Shown here piece by piece: positions 15,100 to 24,172 of a DNA stretch of 64,000 nt; the first letter of the stretch is position 1; each line of letters opens with the position of its first letter. The notes below the pieces were generated by a model that was given only the letters and a program-made list of their open reading frames with translations, searched no databases and was not told the DNA's origin. This DNA is from Clostridia bacterium (lineage in GTDB: Bacteria > Bacillota > Clostridia > Oscillospirales > Acutalibacteraceae), in assembly GCA_024404025.1 (NCBI GenBank), contig JAKSQP010000002.1, positions 62,001-126,000 of the forward strand. The letters run 5' to 3'. Position numbers and translations under genes: made by a program.

Positions 15100-15884
15100 A
15101 AGATATGCTCAAATGGTTCCATAATTTCTGCAAAGAAAACAATATTTGTTATTATGCGCTCGGCGGAACTCTTCTCGGAGCAATGAGACACAAGGGCTTT
15201 ATTCCCTGGGATGATGATGTTGATTTAGGTTTGCCGAGGCCGGATTATAACCGTCTGATTGAACTTATGAAAAACAAAAAGGGGAGATATATACTCGAAA
15301 CCCCTTTGGATGGAGCAAGCGATTTTTTTTACCCGTTTGCAAAATTATATGACACCGAAACAACGACTATTGAAAATAACAAATATAAAACAAAACGGGG
15401 ATTGTACCTTGATATTTTTCCTATAGATGGAATCGGTTGCAGTGAAAAAGAAGCGAAAAAAAATTTTAAAAAATTTGATTTGAAGTTTAATTTTTTTGTT
15501 TCAAGAGTCAATTCAATAAAAAAAGACAGAAGCAAAATTAAAAATATAATTATCCTGATTTCAAATTTGATTCCCGATTTCATAATAGATGACAGAAAAT
15601 TGCTCCTCAATATATGTAAAGAATGCTGCAAATTTGATTATGAAAATTCAGCTTTCTGCGGAAATCTTGTCGGTGCATACCATTTTAAAGAAATTGTTCC
15701 GAAAGAATATTTCGGTAAACCTACGCCAATGCCGTTTGAAGACTTTGAAATTTACTGTGTAGAGAATGCCGATGGCTATCTGACTCATATATACGGCGAT
15801 TGGCATAAGATTCCCGATGAAGCTCACAAAAAAGGCCATCATGATTTTTGGCTGGTTGATATAAATAATAGTTATCTTGAATAG
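15066..15884 (+). CDS. LicD family phosphotransferase
   Basis: 272-residue LicD-type protein. LicD enzymes transfer phosphocholine, or another phospho-substituent, from a CDP-linked donor to sugars of surface polymers. The signature is complete: YYALGGTLLGAMRHKGF then IPWDDDVDLGLPRPDY, which holds the acidic metal ligands. The ORF could start at GTG 15057, but the ATG at 15066 gives the usual LicD N-terminus. It overlaps the preceding glycosyltransferase, so the two are translated together. No choline-uptake or CDP-choline gene (licA, licB, licC) is present in the window, so the donor is not assured. Confidence 0.9.
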   Translation: MEESKEIRARLKDMLKWFHNFCKENNICYYALGGTLLGAMRHKGFIPWDDDVDLGLPRPDYNRLIELMKNKKGRYILETPLDGASDFFYPFAKLYDTETTTIENNKYKTKRGLYLDIFPIDGIGCSEKEAKKNFKKFDLKFNFFVSRVNSIKKDRSKIKNIIILISNLIPDFIIDDRKLLLNICKECCKFDYENSAFCGNLVGAYHFKEIVPKEYFGKPTPMPFEDFEIYCVENADGYLTHIYGDWHKIPDEAHKKGHHDFWLVDINNSYLE

Positions 15885-15892
15885 GTGAAAAA

Positions 15893-16996
15893 ATGAAAAA
15901 TATTTTAGAAATTCATATAGACCCATTTGGCCAAGGCGGAACACAAACATTCATAAAAAATATTGTTCAAAACATGAATCGTTCAGATTTGAATATTGAT
16001 TTGTTTTCTCCTTATTACATTGCTGAATTTAACAGAGATTTTGTTCAAAAAAATTTTAATATAGTCTATACAGATTTATTAAAAAAAAATAATAAAAATG
16101 AAATTGAATATGTTAAAGTATTAAATAAAGTTTTGCATAAACATAAATACGATGTTGTTCATATTCATACTGTTTCTACATTGGTGATGGCACTTTGCTC
16201 TTTTATTTGTAAAATAAGAAGAGTGAAAAAAATTATTGTTCATTCGCATTCAACCGGTGATAAAAATAGTTTAAAGCATAAATCAACAAAGATAATTTGC
16301 ACTCCAATACTCAATGTTTGTCCCACAGATTATTTTGCGTGTTCAAAAGATGCTGCTGAATGGAAATTCAGCAAATCAATTGTTAAAAACAAAGTTAAGA
16401 TTATTAAAAACGGAATAGATTTAAATAAATTTAAAATTGACAACAATGCAAGAAAAGTTTATCGTGAAAAATTAGGATATTCCGAAAATGACAAAGTGCT
16501 TGGCCATGTAGGAAGATTTTCGGATGAAAAAAATCACCGATTCATTATTAATTTATTCTCCGAGTTAAAAAAAGAAAACGATAAATATAAATTGCTTCTT
16601 CTCGGTGACGGCGAATTGAGAAGTGAAATCGAAGAATACGCAAAACAAAAAGGTGTGTTTGAAAATATTATTTTTACCGGAAATGTCAACAATGTTCAGG
16701 ATTATATGCAGGCTATGGATTTATTTGTTTTTCCGTCAAAATTTGAAGGACTTGGAATAGTTGCCATTGAAGCCCAAGCCTGCGGTTTGCCTGTTATAGC
16801 TTCAACAGGAGTACCTTTGGAAATGAAAGTTTCTGAAAACTGCAAATTTATTTCGCTTAATGAAAAAAATCAATGGATTAAATCGATTAACGAAATGATC
16901 AACCTTCCCAAACGCAATAATACCGAGCAAATCCGCCAAAACGGTTACGATATATATGATACCGCTGAAATAATGAGAAAGATATATACAGAATGA
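15893..16996 (+). CDS. Glycosyltransferase family 4 (GT-B)
   Basis: 367-residue retaining glycosyltransferase with a GT-B fold. N-terminal EIHIDPFGQGGTQTFIKNI contains the glycine-rich acceptor loop; the C-terminal half has LGHVGRFSDEKNH, LLLGDGELR and the donor-binding E-x7-E motif in FEGLGIVAIEAQACGLPVIAS. The gene is very AT-rich, more than the flanking core genes. It starts 8 nt after licD and overlaps the next gene by 4 nt (ATGA), so it is part of one operon. Confidence 0.92.
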   Translation: MKNILEIHIDPFGQGGTQTFIKNIVQNMNRSDLNIDLFSPYYIAEFNRDFVQKNFNIVYTDLLKKNNKNEIEYVKVLNKVLHKHKYDVVHIHTVSTLVMALCSFICKIRRVKKIIVHSHSTGDKNSLKHKSTKIICTPILNVCPTDYFACSKDAAEWKFSKSIVKNKVKIIKNGIDLNKFKIDNNARKVYREKLGYSENDKVLGHVGRFSDEKNHRFIINLFSELKKENDKYKLLLLGDGELRSEIEEYAKQKGVFENIIFTGNVNNVQDYMQAMDLFVFPSKFEGLGIVAIEAQACGLPVIASTGVPLEMKVSENCKFISLNEKNQWIKSINEMINLPKRNNTEQIRQNGYDIYDTAEIMRKIYTE

Positions 16997-17976
16997 AAAA
17001 TCCGCTTATTTCAATCATTATCCCGATCTATAAAGTTGAAAAATTCCTGCGCAGGTGCATTGACAGCATTCTTGCACAAACATATACGAATCTGGAAATC
17101 ATCCTTGTTGACGATGGTTCGCCGGACGGATGTCCTGCGATCTGCGATGAATACGCCGAGAAAGATGACCGAATTGTTGTTATACATAAAGAAAACGGCG
17201 GCGTTTCTTCTGCAAGAAATGCTGGATTGGAAATATTTAACGGACAATATGTAACCTTCGTTGACAGCGATGATTTTATTGAAGAAAAATACATAGAATC
17301 TTTGTCGAAAAATATTAATGTAAATGTTGGAATTGTTATATCTTCATTTAAAATATTTACACCTGATTTAAAATTAATTGAAAAAGTTACAGAAGTTAGT
17401 GAAAGCATTATTGTTCCTATAAATAACGAATTTGATTTTACAAGCAGAAGAGTAAATCACGGAATGTGCAGTAAGCTTTTTAAACGAGAAATTGTAATTA
17501 ATCTTAGATTTTCAGAAGAACTTTTTTGGGGCGAAGACACATTATTTTGTGCAAATGCATTTAAAAATTCAAAATATGTTTGCTATATTAATGACTGCTC
17601 ATATAATTATATTCAATATAATCAGTCTTTGTCCCATGGAAAATTAACTTTAAAAAAGACAACCGTATTATCAGCCTGGGAAGAAATAATGAATGTTTTT
17701 CCGGAAAACACAATATCATACAAAAGTTGCGCTCAAGCTTATATTAACACATGTTTTTGGGTATATGGATATTCTGTCGTTTTACAAGGGAATAGTAATA
17801 ATGAAATAATAGATTATTTTTATTCAATTATTAACAGCCCTAAAACACGCTCAATTTATTTAATAGCTCCAAAAACATTAAAAACAAGAATAAAATATAA
17901 TTTTTTGATTCATTTCAGAAAATTATATGATGCATTTTTATTAATAAAGGAACCCATTGTTAAACATTATAAATAA
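16993..17976 (+). CDS. Glycosyltransferase family 2
   Basis: 327-residue GT2 enzyme. SIIIPIYKVEKFLRRCIDS and LEIILVDDGSPDG form the nucleotide-binding half, VSSARNAGLE follows, and VDSDDF near residue 95 is the metal-binding DxD motif. The C-terminal third is typical of capsule-type transferases (GMCSKLFKRE, WGEDTLF). It overlaps the GT4 gene by 4 nt and is followed by the pyruvyl transferase after 19 nt. Confidence 0.92.
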   Translation: MKNPLISIIIPIYKVEKFLRRCIDSILAQTYTNLEIILVDDGSPDGCPAICDEYAEKDDRIVVIHKENGGVSSARNAGLEIFNGQYVTFVDSDDFIEEKYIESLSKNINVNVGIVISSFKIFTPDLKLIEKVTEVSESIIVPINNEFDFTSRRVNHGMCSKLFKREIVINLRFSEELFWGEDTLFCANAFKNSKYVCYINDCSYNYIQYNQSLSHGKLTLKKTTVLSAWEEIMNVFPENTISYKSCAQAYINTCFWVYGYSVVLQGNSNNEIIDYFYSIINSPKTRSIYLIAPKTLKTRIKYNFLIHFRKLYDAFLLIKEPIVKHYK

Positions 17977-17995
17977 AATTTTTTAAGGGTATAAA

Positions 17996-19144
17996 ATGAA
18001 AATTTGTATAATAACACAATATTATAAAAGTTTAAATTTCGGTGGAAATTTGCAGGCATTTGCTCTCCAAAAAAAAATTGAGAAATTAGGATGCCGTTGT
18101 GAACAAATTTGTTATGACAGAAAATACAGAAATAATTTATACTGCCTTTTAAAAGAAGTTAAACATTCTAACCTTAAAGAATTTATTCCTAATATCGTTA
18201 AAGTTATTGAATATCTTTTCACTTGCATTATTTCTTTCAAAGATTTTTTTGCGTTATTGAAAAGAAAATCTATCTTTTCTTTTTTTTCTGATTCAATACC
18301 TCATTCAAATAATGTATATTCCAGTAATGATATTGAGAATATTAGCGATAAATATGATATTTTTATTGTTGGCAGTGATTGTGTTTGGAATATTTATGAA
18401 GATTATATTACTACAAGCTTAACATTTATTCCCATAAAGAAAATAAAAATATCCTATGCCGCAAGTTTGGGATGCGCATCAATACCGGACGGATGGTGCG
18501 AAAAATATCTTGATGCCATAAAAGAATTTGATGGCATTTCTGTACGAGAAAAAAGTATTGCCGAAGAACTCCGAAAACTGATTCCGGAAAAAAAAATTCA
18601 CATAACGGCTGATCCAACTTTGTTATTTAATGCAGATGAATGGAATTCGTTTTTGCCGCCAAACTCTGCAAACAAAAATTACGCTTTGATTTATATTCTG
18701 AGCGAGGACGAAAATCAATGCAAAGCCGCAGAAAAATGGGCTCACGCAATGGGATTACAAGCTCTTGTTTTTCCGCATATACACAATATAATTCATTATT
18801 GGCAAAAAGATTACGGCGATATTCGGGATTTCTCTTCGGGCCCTCTTGAATTTGTTTCTTTGATAAAGAATGCCGAAGTGATAATAACCGATTCTTTTCA
18901 TGCATCTGTTTTTTCAACAATTTTTCACAGACCATTTTATGCCTTAATTCGTGAAACCGAGAAAGATTTTGTCGGCAGAGTTGAGAACTTTCTTGAGGAT
19001 GTAGGTCTTTCATCTCAGCTCACAAATTCTGATGAATTATTGTGCAAAAAAAATCTGCCTGAATTGGATTTTTCATACGCAGACAAAATAATTGAGCAAA
19101 AAAGAGAAGAATCAATAAAATATTTGAAAGATAATCTTGTGTAA
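17996..19144 (+). CDS. Polysaccharide pyruvyl transferase family protein
   Basis: 382-residue member of the polysaccharide pyruvyl transferase (CsaB/WcaK-like) family. Such enzymes attach pyruvate ketals from phosphoenolpyruvate to sugars, giving negatively charged glycans; some members have other transferase roles. Visible: NFGGNLQAFALQKKIE at the N-terminus, YDIFIVGSDCVWN near residue 120, FDGISVREKS, ADPTLLF and a C-terminal ITDSFHASVFS motif. In many anaerobes this family is next to an FrhB-like gene, as it is here two genes later. Confidence 0.85.
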   Translation: MKICIITQYYKSLNFGGNLQAFALQKKIEKLGCRCEQICYDRKYRNNLYCLLKEVKHSNLKEFIPNIVKVIEYLFTCIISFKDFFALLKRKSIFSFFSDSIPHSNNVYSSNDIENISDKYDIFIVGSDCVWNIYEDYITTSLTFIPIKKIKISYAASLGCASIPDGWCEKYLDAIKEFDGISVREKSIAEELRKLIPEKKIHITADPTLLFNADEWNSFLPPNSANKNYALIYILSEDENQCKAAEKWAHAMGLQALVFPHIHNIIHYWQKDYGDIRDFSSGPLEFVSLIKNAEVIITDSFHASVFSTIFHRPFYALIRETEKDFVGRVENFLEDVGLSSQLTNSDELLCKKNLPELDFSYADKIIEQKREESIKYLKDNLV

Positions 19145-19145
19145 T

Positions 19146-20678
19146 ATGGATAATTCAAAAGAACTGAAATCAGGGATAATTCTCTCTTATATTCAAATGG
19201 GTCTGAGTGTTGTTATCGGATTAGTTTATACTCCGATTATGCTGCGATTTCTCGGACAAAACGAATATGGTCTTTATAATGTCGTCGCTTCAACAATTTC
19301 AATGCTATCAATATTAAGCCTTGGCTTTAATTCTGGATATATCCGTTTCTTTTCAGAACGAAAAAAGAATAATGATTATGAAGCCATCAATAGATTAAAC
19401 GGATTATTTTTATGTGTGTTTACTGTTATTGGCTTTATAGCTCTTTGCTGTGGTTTATTTTTAACCAACAATCTCAATCTCGTTTTTGATAAGGGACTTA
19501 CTGAAAACGAATATATCATTGCCAAAAGATTGATGCTATTATTAACGATAAACCTTACTTTATCGTTTCCGTTAAGCGTTTTTGCAGACATTATTTCTGC
19601 GAATGAAAAGTTTGTTTTTATCAAGTTGGTTGGATTAATAAATACTGTTGCAAGTCCATTAACAGGCTTTATTTTATTGATTCTTGGATATAAATCCATC
19701 GCTTTAGCTACAATCAGCTTGGTTCTTCAGATAATAACCGGAACACTGAATTTATATTATGTTTTATTTAAACTTAATTACAGATTTGCTTTCAGGAACT
19801 TTGAAAGAAGAATTTTTAAAGAATTATTCAGTTATACCGCATTTATTGCACTAAATATAATTATTGATCAAATTAATTGGAAAATAGATTGCTTATTACT
19901 TGGCAGGTTTTGTGGAACATCAAGCGTTGCTGTATATTCAATCGGAAGCACAATTCATAATTATTATTTATCTTTTTCAATATCAATCTCCGGTGTTTTT
20001 ACTCCCAGGATTCATAGAATTGCAAGAGAGTATGAAGACCCAACAAAAAAATCAATAAAATTTACCGAAATGTTTGTTAAAGTCGGCAGAATTCAATTTT
20101 TGATTCTTTCATTAATTGCCAGCGGTTTTATATTGTTCGGAAAAGAATTTGTATATTTTTGGGCAGGGGAATCATATTCAAATTCATATTGGGTTGCCTT
20201 GATACTGATAATACCCGTAACTATACCGTTAATTCAAAATTTGGGAATTGAAATTCAACGTTCAATAAATAAACATAAATTCAGATCAATAGTATATTCG
20301 TTTATGGCAATATTCAATTTAATTATTTCAATTATTCTTTGTCCTAAATATGGCGAAATAGGAGTTGCAATAGGGACTTCCGTTTCAATCATTTTAGCAA
20401 ATGGATTTATTATGAATCTATATTATAGTAAGGAATGCGGAATTGATATAATTAAATTTTGGAAAAACATACTAAGAATGTCAATTGGATTAATAATTCC
20501 CGTTTCATTAGCGTATTTAATTAAGAAATTTATTATTTTTGACACATTAAAAATGTTGATTTTAGGAATATTTGGATACACTATCATTTATTGCGGTTCC
20601 GTATGGCTATTTTCTATGAATGATTCAGAAAAACAAATTGTCAGATCGTTTATTTTAAAGCTGAGGAATAAAATATGA
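19146..20678 (+). CDS. Polysaccharide flippase, MOP superfamily (Wzx-like)
   Basis: 510-residue polytopic membrane protein with about 12-14 predicted helices, of the oligosaccharide flippase type that moves lipid-linked glycan units across the membrane. The N-terminus SGIILSYIQMGLSVVIGLVY and RFLGQNEYGLYNVVASTIS are diagnostic for the Polysacc_synt family. The ORF extends three codons upstream to a TTG, but the ATG at 19146, 1 nt past the previous stop, is preferred. It implies block-wise export of the product of this island; no Wzy polymerase or initiating sugar-phosphate transferase is visible here. Confidence 0.92.
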   Translation: MDNSKELKSGIILSYIQMGLSVVIGLVYTPIMLRFLGQNEYGLYNVVASTISMLSILSLGFNSGYIRFFSERKKNNDYEAINRLNGLFLCVFTVIGFIALCCGLFLTNNLNLVFDKGLTENEYIIAKRLMLLLTINLTLSFPLSVFADIISANEKFVFIKLVGLINTVASPLTGFILLILGYKSIALATISLVLQIITGTLNLYYVLFKLNYRFAFRNFERRIFKELFSYTAFIALNIIIDQINWKIDCLLLGRFCGTSSVAVYSIGSTIHNYYLSFSISISGVFTPRIHRIAREYEDPTKKSIKFTEMFVKVGRIQFLILSLIASGFILFGKEFVYFWAGESYSNSYWVALILIIPVTIPLIQNLGIEIQRSINKHKFRSIVYSFMAIFNLIISIILCPKYGEIGVAIGTSVSIILANGFIMNLYYSKECGIDIIKFWKNILRMSIGLIIPVSLAYLIKKFIIFDTLKMLILGIFGYTIIYCGSVWLFSMNDSEKQIVRSFILKLRNKI

Positions 20679-21646
20679 GTTTAATTGCTTATGCTGCGTA
20701 CAGCAAAAACGAAGAAATAAGATATAACAGTTCTTCCGGTGGAATTTTTTCTGAATTGGCAAATTACATTTTGACCATAAACGGTTATGTTGCGGGAGCT
20801 GCTTTTGATGATGATTATAAATCTGTTACTCACATTATAATCAATGATAAAAAAGACCTTTCAAAGCTCACCGCAAGCAAATATTTACAGAGCAAATTTC
20901 ATATACATAAACAAATTGAAAATAAACTAAAAAACAGCGAAACGGTTTTATGCTGCGGTACTCCGTGTCAGATTGCAGGTCTTAAGTCATATCTGAAAGA
21001 AGATTACTCGAATTTATATACAGTTGATTTTATCTGTCATGGCACACCTCTGCAAAAAATCTGGAAAAAATATCTTGATTTTCAAGAAGAAAAAAATCAG
21101 GATAAAGTTTCTTATGTAAATTTTCGATCAAAAGAAAACGGTTGGAATAACTATCATCTTACTTTTTTATTTGAATCCGGCAAAAAATATTCTCAAGTCT
21201 TTGATAAAGACTCGTATATGCAATTATTTCTCAATAATTACAGTTTAAGCAAAGGCTGTTTTGAATGCAAATTCAAAGGCGCAAACAGAAAAAGCGATAT
21301 AACTTTAGGCGACTTTTGGGGAATAGATGAAGAGTTACCCGAAATGAATGATAACAAAGGCGTTTCTATTGTAACGGTCAATACTCAAAAAGGGAAAGAA
21401 TTATTTGATGAGATAAAAAATAATTTAACATATTGTGAAATTGAAGAGAACCAGGCATTTAAGCACAATTTTTGTGCAGAATATTCTGTTGAAAAGCCGA
21501 CTAATTATGAATGCTTTACAGATGATATTGATAAACTGCCTTTCGAAATATTGGCCAAAAAATACATTCCGAAACAAACTTTTAAACAAAAGCTAAAAAA
21601 ATTCAGAGAAATAAAATTATTAATAAAAATAAAAAACAAATTTTAG
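20675..21646 (+). CDS. FrhB-like (coenzyme F420 hydrogenase beta-subunit domain) protein
   Basis: 323-residue protein related to the F420 hydrogenase/dehydrogenase beta subunit. In bacteria that lack F420 this family occurs in glycan clusters next to pyruvyl transferases and is presumed to be a flavin/iron-sulfur reductase acting on a sugar; the reaction is not known. Features: YNSSSGGIFSELANY near residue 18, CCGTPCQIAGLKSYL near 90, DFICHGTP, and a Cys-rich KGCFECKF region near 205 with DITLGDFWGI. Overlaps the flippase by 4 nt and is the last gene of the island, with no terminator before the tRNA-Leu promoter. Confidence 0.85.
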   Translation: MSLIAYAAYSKNEEIRYNSSSGGIFSELANYILTINGYVAGAAFDDDYKSVTHIIINDKKDLSKLTASKYLQSKFHIHKQIENKLKNSETVLCCGTPCQIAGLKSYLKEDYSNLYTVDFICHGTPLQKIWKKYLDFQEEKNQDKVSYVNFRSKENGWNNYHLTFLFESGKKYSQVFDKDSYMQLFLNNYSLSKGCFECKFKGANRKSDITLGDFWGIDEELPEMNDNKGVSIVTVNTQKGKELFDEIKNNLTYCEIEENQAFKHNFCAEYSVEKPTNYECFTDDIDKLPFEILAKKYIPKQTFKQKLKKFREIKLLIKIKNKF

Positions 21647-21671
21647 AAGTTTCTTATTGTATTTGCCTTTA

Positions 21672-21700
21672 TTGACAAGTCAATCCGTTCGTGATAAACT
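21672..21700 (+). promoter_or_regulatory. Promoter of tRNA-Leu
   Basis: TTGACA (21672-21677), 17-nt spacer, TAAACT (21695-21700), 13 nt before the tRNA. Confidence 0.75.
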
Positions 21701-21713
21701 ATCTGATATCTTC

Positions 21714-21798
21714 GCTCCCGTGGTGGAACTGGCAGACACGATGGATTTAGGATCCATTGCCGAAAGGTGTGCAGGTTCAAGCCCTGTCGGGAGCACCA
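21714..21798 (+). tRNA. tRNA-Leu (anticodon UAG)
   Basis: 85-nt class II tRNA: acceptor GCTCCCG/CGGGAGC, anticodon stem ATGGA/TCCAT around TTTAGGA (anticodon TAG), variable arm TTGCCGAAAGGTGT, T loop TTCAAGC, discriminator A and encoded CCA. It decodes CUN leucine codons, mainly CUA. Confidence 0.95.
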
Positions 21799-21824
21799 AA
21801 AAGCATCCGAAAGGATGCTTTTTT
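21798..21824 (+). terminator. Terminator of tRNA-Leu
   Basis: GCATCC and GGATGC (21803-21808 with 21813-21818) around GAAA, extended by A-T pairs, followed by six T. Confidence 0.9.
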
Positions 21825-21957
21825 CAATATAAAAGGAGCGGGGGAATATCCGCAAATCCTGCTTTACATTTCAGACGCTTACATCACACAGCATCGGTGG
21901 AATATTCAGCAGGGGACCAACAAGCAAAAATAATTATATAATAATGAAAATAAAATA

Positions 21958-21985
21958 TTGACATATAAATCTGTTGTGATATAAT
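21958..21985 (+). promoter_or_regulatory. Promoter of the anion-transporter gene
   Basis: TTGACA (21958-21963), 16-nt spacer, TATAAT (21980-21985). The expected transcript start near 21992 rules out the TTG at 21996 as a normal start. Confidence 0.75.
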
Positions 21986-22019
21986 CAATTGGATTTTGAG
22001 CAGCAGAAGGTTGATTCAA

Positions 22020-23165
22020 TTGGAAAACGAAGGAATAATAAAGCACAGATTTACGGGTTTCATCAAGAAAAACGCTGTTATGGTCATAGCGTTTTTTGCA
22101 GCGGTCATAACAAGCTTTCTTGTGCTGCCCGATAAGAAATATCTTGATTATTTTGATTTTAAAACTCTGACCTGTCTTTTCTGCGTTCTTGCAGTCGTTT
22201 GTGCGCTGAAAGATATTAATTTCTTTTATATTCTTGCCAAAAAGATAGTTCATCTTTTCAAAAACACAAGGCTCTGCATTCTTGCGCTTGTGTATATCAC
22301 ATTCATCGGTTCGATGTTTATTGCCAACGATATGGCGCTTCTGACTTTTCTTCCGCTCGGCTTTTTTGTTCTATCTTCAACCCGGAAAGAAAAGTATATG
22401 GCATTCACATTCATCATGCAGAATATTGCCGCAAACCTCGGCGGTATGCTCACTCCATTCGGCAATCCGCAGAATCTTTTTCTTTATACAAAATTTGAAA
22501 TTTCGAACGGCGATTTCATGGCGATCATGGCTCCTCCGTTTGCGTTCTCGGTTGCGCTGATAACTCTCTGCTGCGTTGTTTTCGTTAAATCGGAGCCGCT
22601 CGTTATCGAAGATGAAAAAATTGAACTCGATTCAAAGCGGGTCATACTTTATCTGATCCTTTTTGCATTATCAATTGTTATCGTTTTCAGAATAATCCCG
22701 TTTTGGATAGGTCTGATAATCATTCCGGCAGTGCTTTTCTTTGCGGATAAAAATGCGTTGAAAGAGGTTGATTATCCGCTTCTGCTGACATTCGTTTTCT
22801 TTTTTGTTTTCTCGGGAAATATGGCAAGAATAGAACTTGTGAAAACTTTCTTTTCAGGTCTGCTGAATAAAAGCGCTCTGCTTTTCAGCGCCCTTTCATG
22901 CCAGTTTATCAGCAATGTACCGTCTGCGATCCTTCTCTCGCAGTTTACAAGCAATTACCGTGACCTTCTTGTGGGCGTAAACATAGGCGGCGTAGGTACT
23001 CTGATTGCGTCCCTTGCAAGCCTGATAACCTTCAGAGAATATGTCGGCCATAATCCCGGAAAAGCAGGATATTATATCGGAAAATTTTCTGCTTATAATT
23101 TCGGATTTTTGTTTTTGCTTCTTGCATTTACATTCGGATTGAAATATTTAAGCAAAATTCAATAA
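22020..23165 (+). CDS. SLC13/CitM-like anion transporter
   Basis: About 381-residue polytopic membrane protein of the ion-transporter superfamily (SLC13, CitM, ArsB type). It would carry a dicarboxylate, sulfate or other anion; the substrate is not predictable. The two half-motifs are visible: TPFGNPQNLFL in the first half and FISNVPSAILLSQF in the second, with FIANDMALLTFLPLG before them. The longest ORF starts at TTG 21996, too close to the promoter; the TTG at 22020, 9 nt behind AGAAGG, is preferred. It is somewhat shorter than most family members (430-480). Monocistronic by appearance. Confidence 0.8.
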   Translation: MENEGIIKHRFTGFIKKNAVMVIAFFAAVITSFLVLPDKKYLDYFDFKTLTCLFCVLAVVCALKDINFFYILAKKIVHLFKNTRLCILALVYITFIGSMFIANDMALLTFLPLGFFVLSSTRKEKYMAFTFIMQNIAANLGGMLTPFGNPQNLFLYTKFEISNGDFMAIMAPPFAFSVALITLCCVVFVKSEPLVIEDEKIELDSKRVILYLILFALSIVIVFRIIPFWIGLIIIPAVLFFADKNALKEVDYPLLLTFVFFFVFSGNMARIELVKTFFSGLLNKSALLFSALSCQFISNVPSAILLSQFTSNYRDLLVGVNIGGVGTLIASLASLITFREYVGHNPGKAGYYIGKFSAYNFGFLFLLLAFTFGLKYLSKIQ

Positions 23166-23180
23166 TTTTTAAATTATATA

Positions 23181-23209
23181 TTGCATTTTCTTGTAAATTA
23201 TGTTAAAAT
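23181..23209 (+). promoter_or_regulatory. Promoter of the secreted-protein gene at 23264
   Basis: TTGCAT (23181-23186), 17-nt spacer, TAAAAT (23204-23209). Confidence 0.6.
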
Positions 23210-23263
23210 ACAGACGATGCAAAAATAAGCATCAATAAATAATAAATCGAAAGGAAGATTTAT

Positions 23264-24064
23264 ATGAAAAAACTTTTAGCTGTAATGATGAGCCTTATCA
23301 TGGCGCTTTCATTCTTCAGCCTTGCATTTGCAGGATCTGCTCCGGCGAGCAAAACAGAGGCATTTATCCAGTCGATGGAAAAAGGCGTTGGCGTTAAAGC
23401 CAATATGAATATGCTCAACGGCGAGCTTTATATCAAAAACGATAGGGCGGCCGCAAATGTTGCTATTGGTCCTCTTAAAGCAAAGGCAATCCTTGATAAC
23501 GGCAAGCTTTCCGCTTATCTCGGAATCTTCAGCGTTGACCTTGACCAGATTCCCGGCATTTCAACAAGAGAACTCGAAAACATCGTTAACGAAGTTCCCA
23601 AAGCTTTCTCAAAGTTTGATACCGGCGATTATTTCAAGTATCTCAAAGTAACCGAAGCTAAAACAGTCGGCGGCAAATTCGTTGAAAAATTCGGACCCAA
23701 CTTTAACGAAATCGCAAAGCTCATCATTGAAGAAAACCCCGACCTTTCTCTCAAAGACGGTGAAGACATCGTTGAATTCTGCGAATATTATGCAAACAGC
23801 AACGCAGAAATTTCTTCTCTTCTTAAAGCAAACGCCAAATTTACCTATGAAAATGAAAAAGCAGTTACTCTTTTAGGCGCAACGATTGAATTCCCCAATG
23901 ATAAGGGAGTTCTTGAAGTTATCGATGTTTTCAACATCCTTAAAAACGAAGCAGGCGTTAAGATTGATTTCATTACCGTTGATGTTCCCGACAAGGCTTT
24001 CAACAAGCCCTTCTCAATTCTTAACATCACATGGATCATCAAGCTCATCATCGCTGCAGCATAA
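23264..24064 (+). CDS. Secreted protein of unknown function
   Basis: 266 residues. A clear signal peptide (MKKLLAVMMSLIMALSFFSL then AFAGSA, cleavage likely after AFA) sends it out of the cell; no anchor, lipobox or sorting signal is present. The mature part is a mixed alpha/beta protein with regular hydrophobic strands (GELYIKN, KLSAYLGIFSVDL) and long helices (REIVNEV-like, KLIIEENPDLSL), and ends in a hydrophobic stretch NITWIIKLIIAAA that could be membrane-associated. I recognise no family. Strong ribosome binding site (GAAAGGAAG), own promoter and own terminator; no cysteine pairs beyond one. Confidence 0.75.
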   Translation: MKKLLAVMMSLIMALSFFSLAFAGSAPASKTEAFIQSMEKGVGVKANMNMLNGELYIKNDRAAANVAIGPLKAKAILDNGKLSAYLGIFSVDLDQIPGISTRELENIVNEVPKAFSKFDTGDYFKYLKVTEAKTVGGKFVEKFGPNFNEIAKLIIEENPDLSLKDGEDIVEFCEYYANSNAEISSLLKANAKFTYENEKAVTLLGATIEFPNDKGVLEVIDVFNILKNEAGVKIDFITVDVPDKAFNKPFSILNITWIIKLIIAAA

Positions 24065-24083
24065 TTTTTTGAAAATATTCCCC

Positions 24084-24111
24084 CCCCGACCGCAAGGTCG
24101 GGGATTTTTTT
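24084..24111 (+). terminator. Terminator of the secreted-protein gene
   Basis: CCCCGACC and GGTCGGGG around GCAA, followed by ATTTTTTT. The C tract on the left is eight long. Confidence 0.9.
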
Positions 24112-24121
24112 ATAATTAATA

Positions 24122-24149
24122 TTGCATTCTGAAAATAATAATGTATAAT
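24122..24149 (+). promoter_or_regulatory. Promoter of the transporter-phosphatase-GDPD operon
   Basis: TTGCAT (24122-24127), 16-nt spacer, TATAAT (24144-24149), 24 nt before the GTG at 24173. Confidence 0.65.
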
Positions 24150-24172
24150 AAAATTATCTTTAAAACCAAGAA

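Noticed and set aside
21643-21855. Minus-strand 70-residue ORF
   Set aside because: It is the antisense of tRNA-Leu (CSRQGLNLHTFRQ), a known tRNA artefact.
21657-21941. Plus-strand ORF reading through tRNA-Leu
   Set aside because: The reading VVELADTMDLGS is translated tRNA; the tRNA fold is unambiguous and no ribosome binding site exists.
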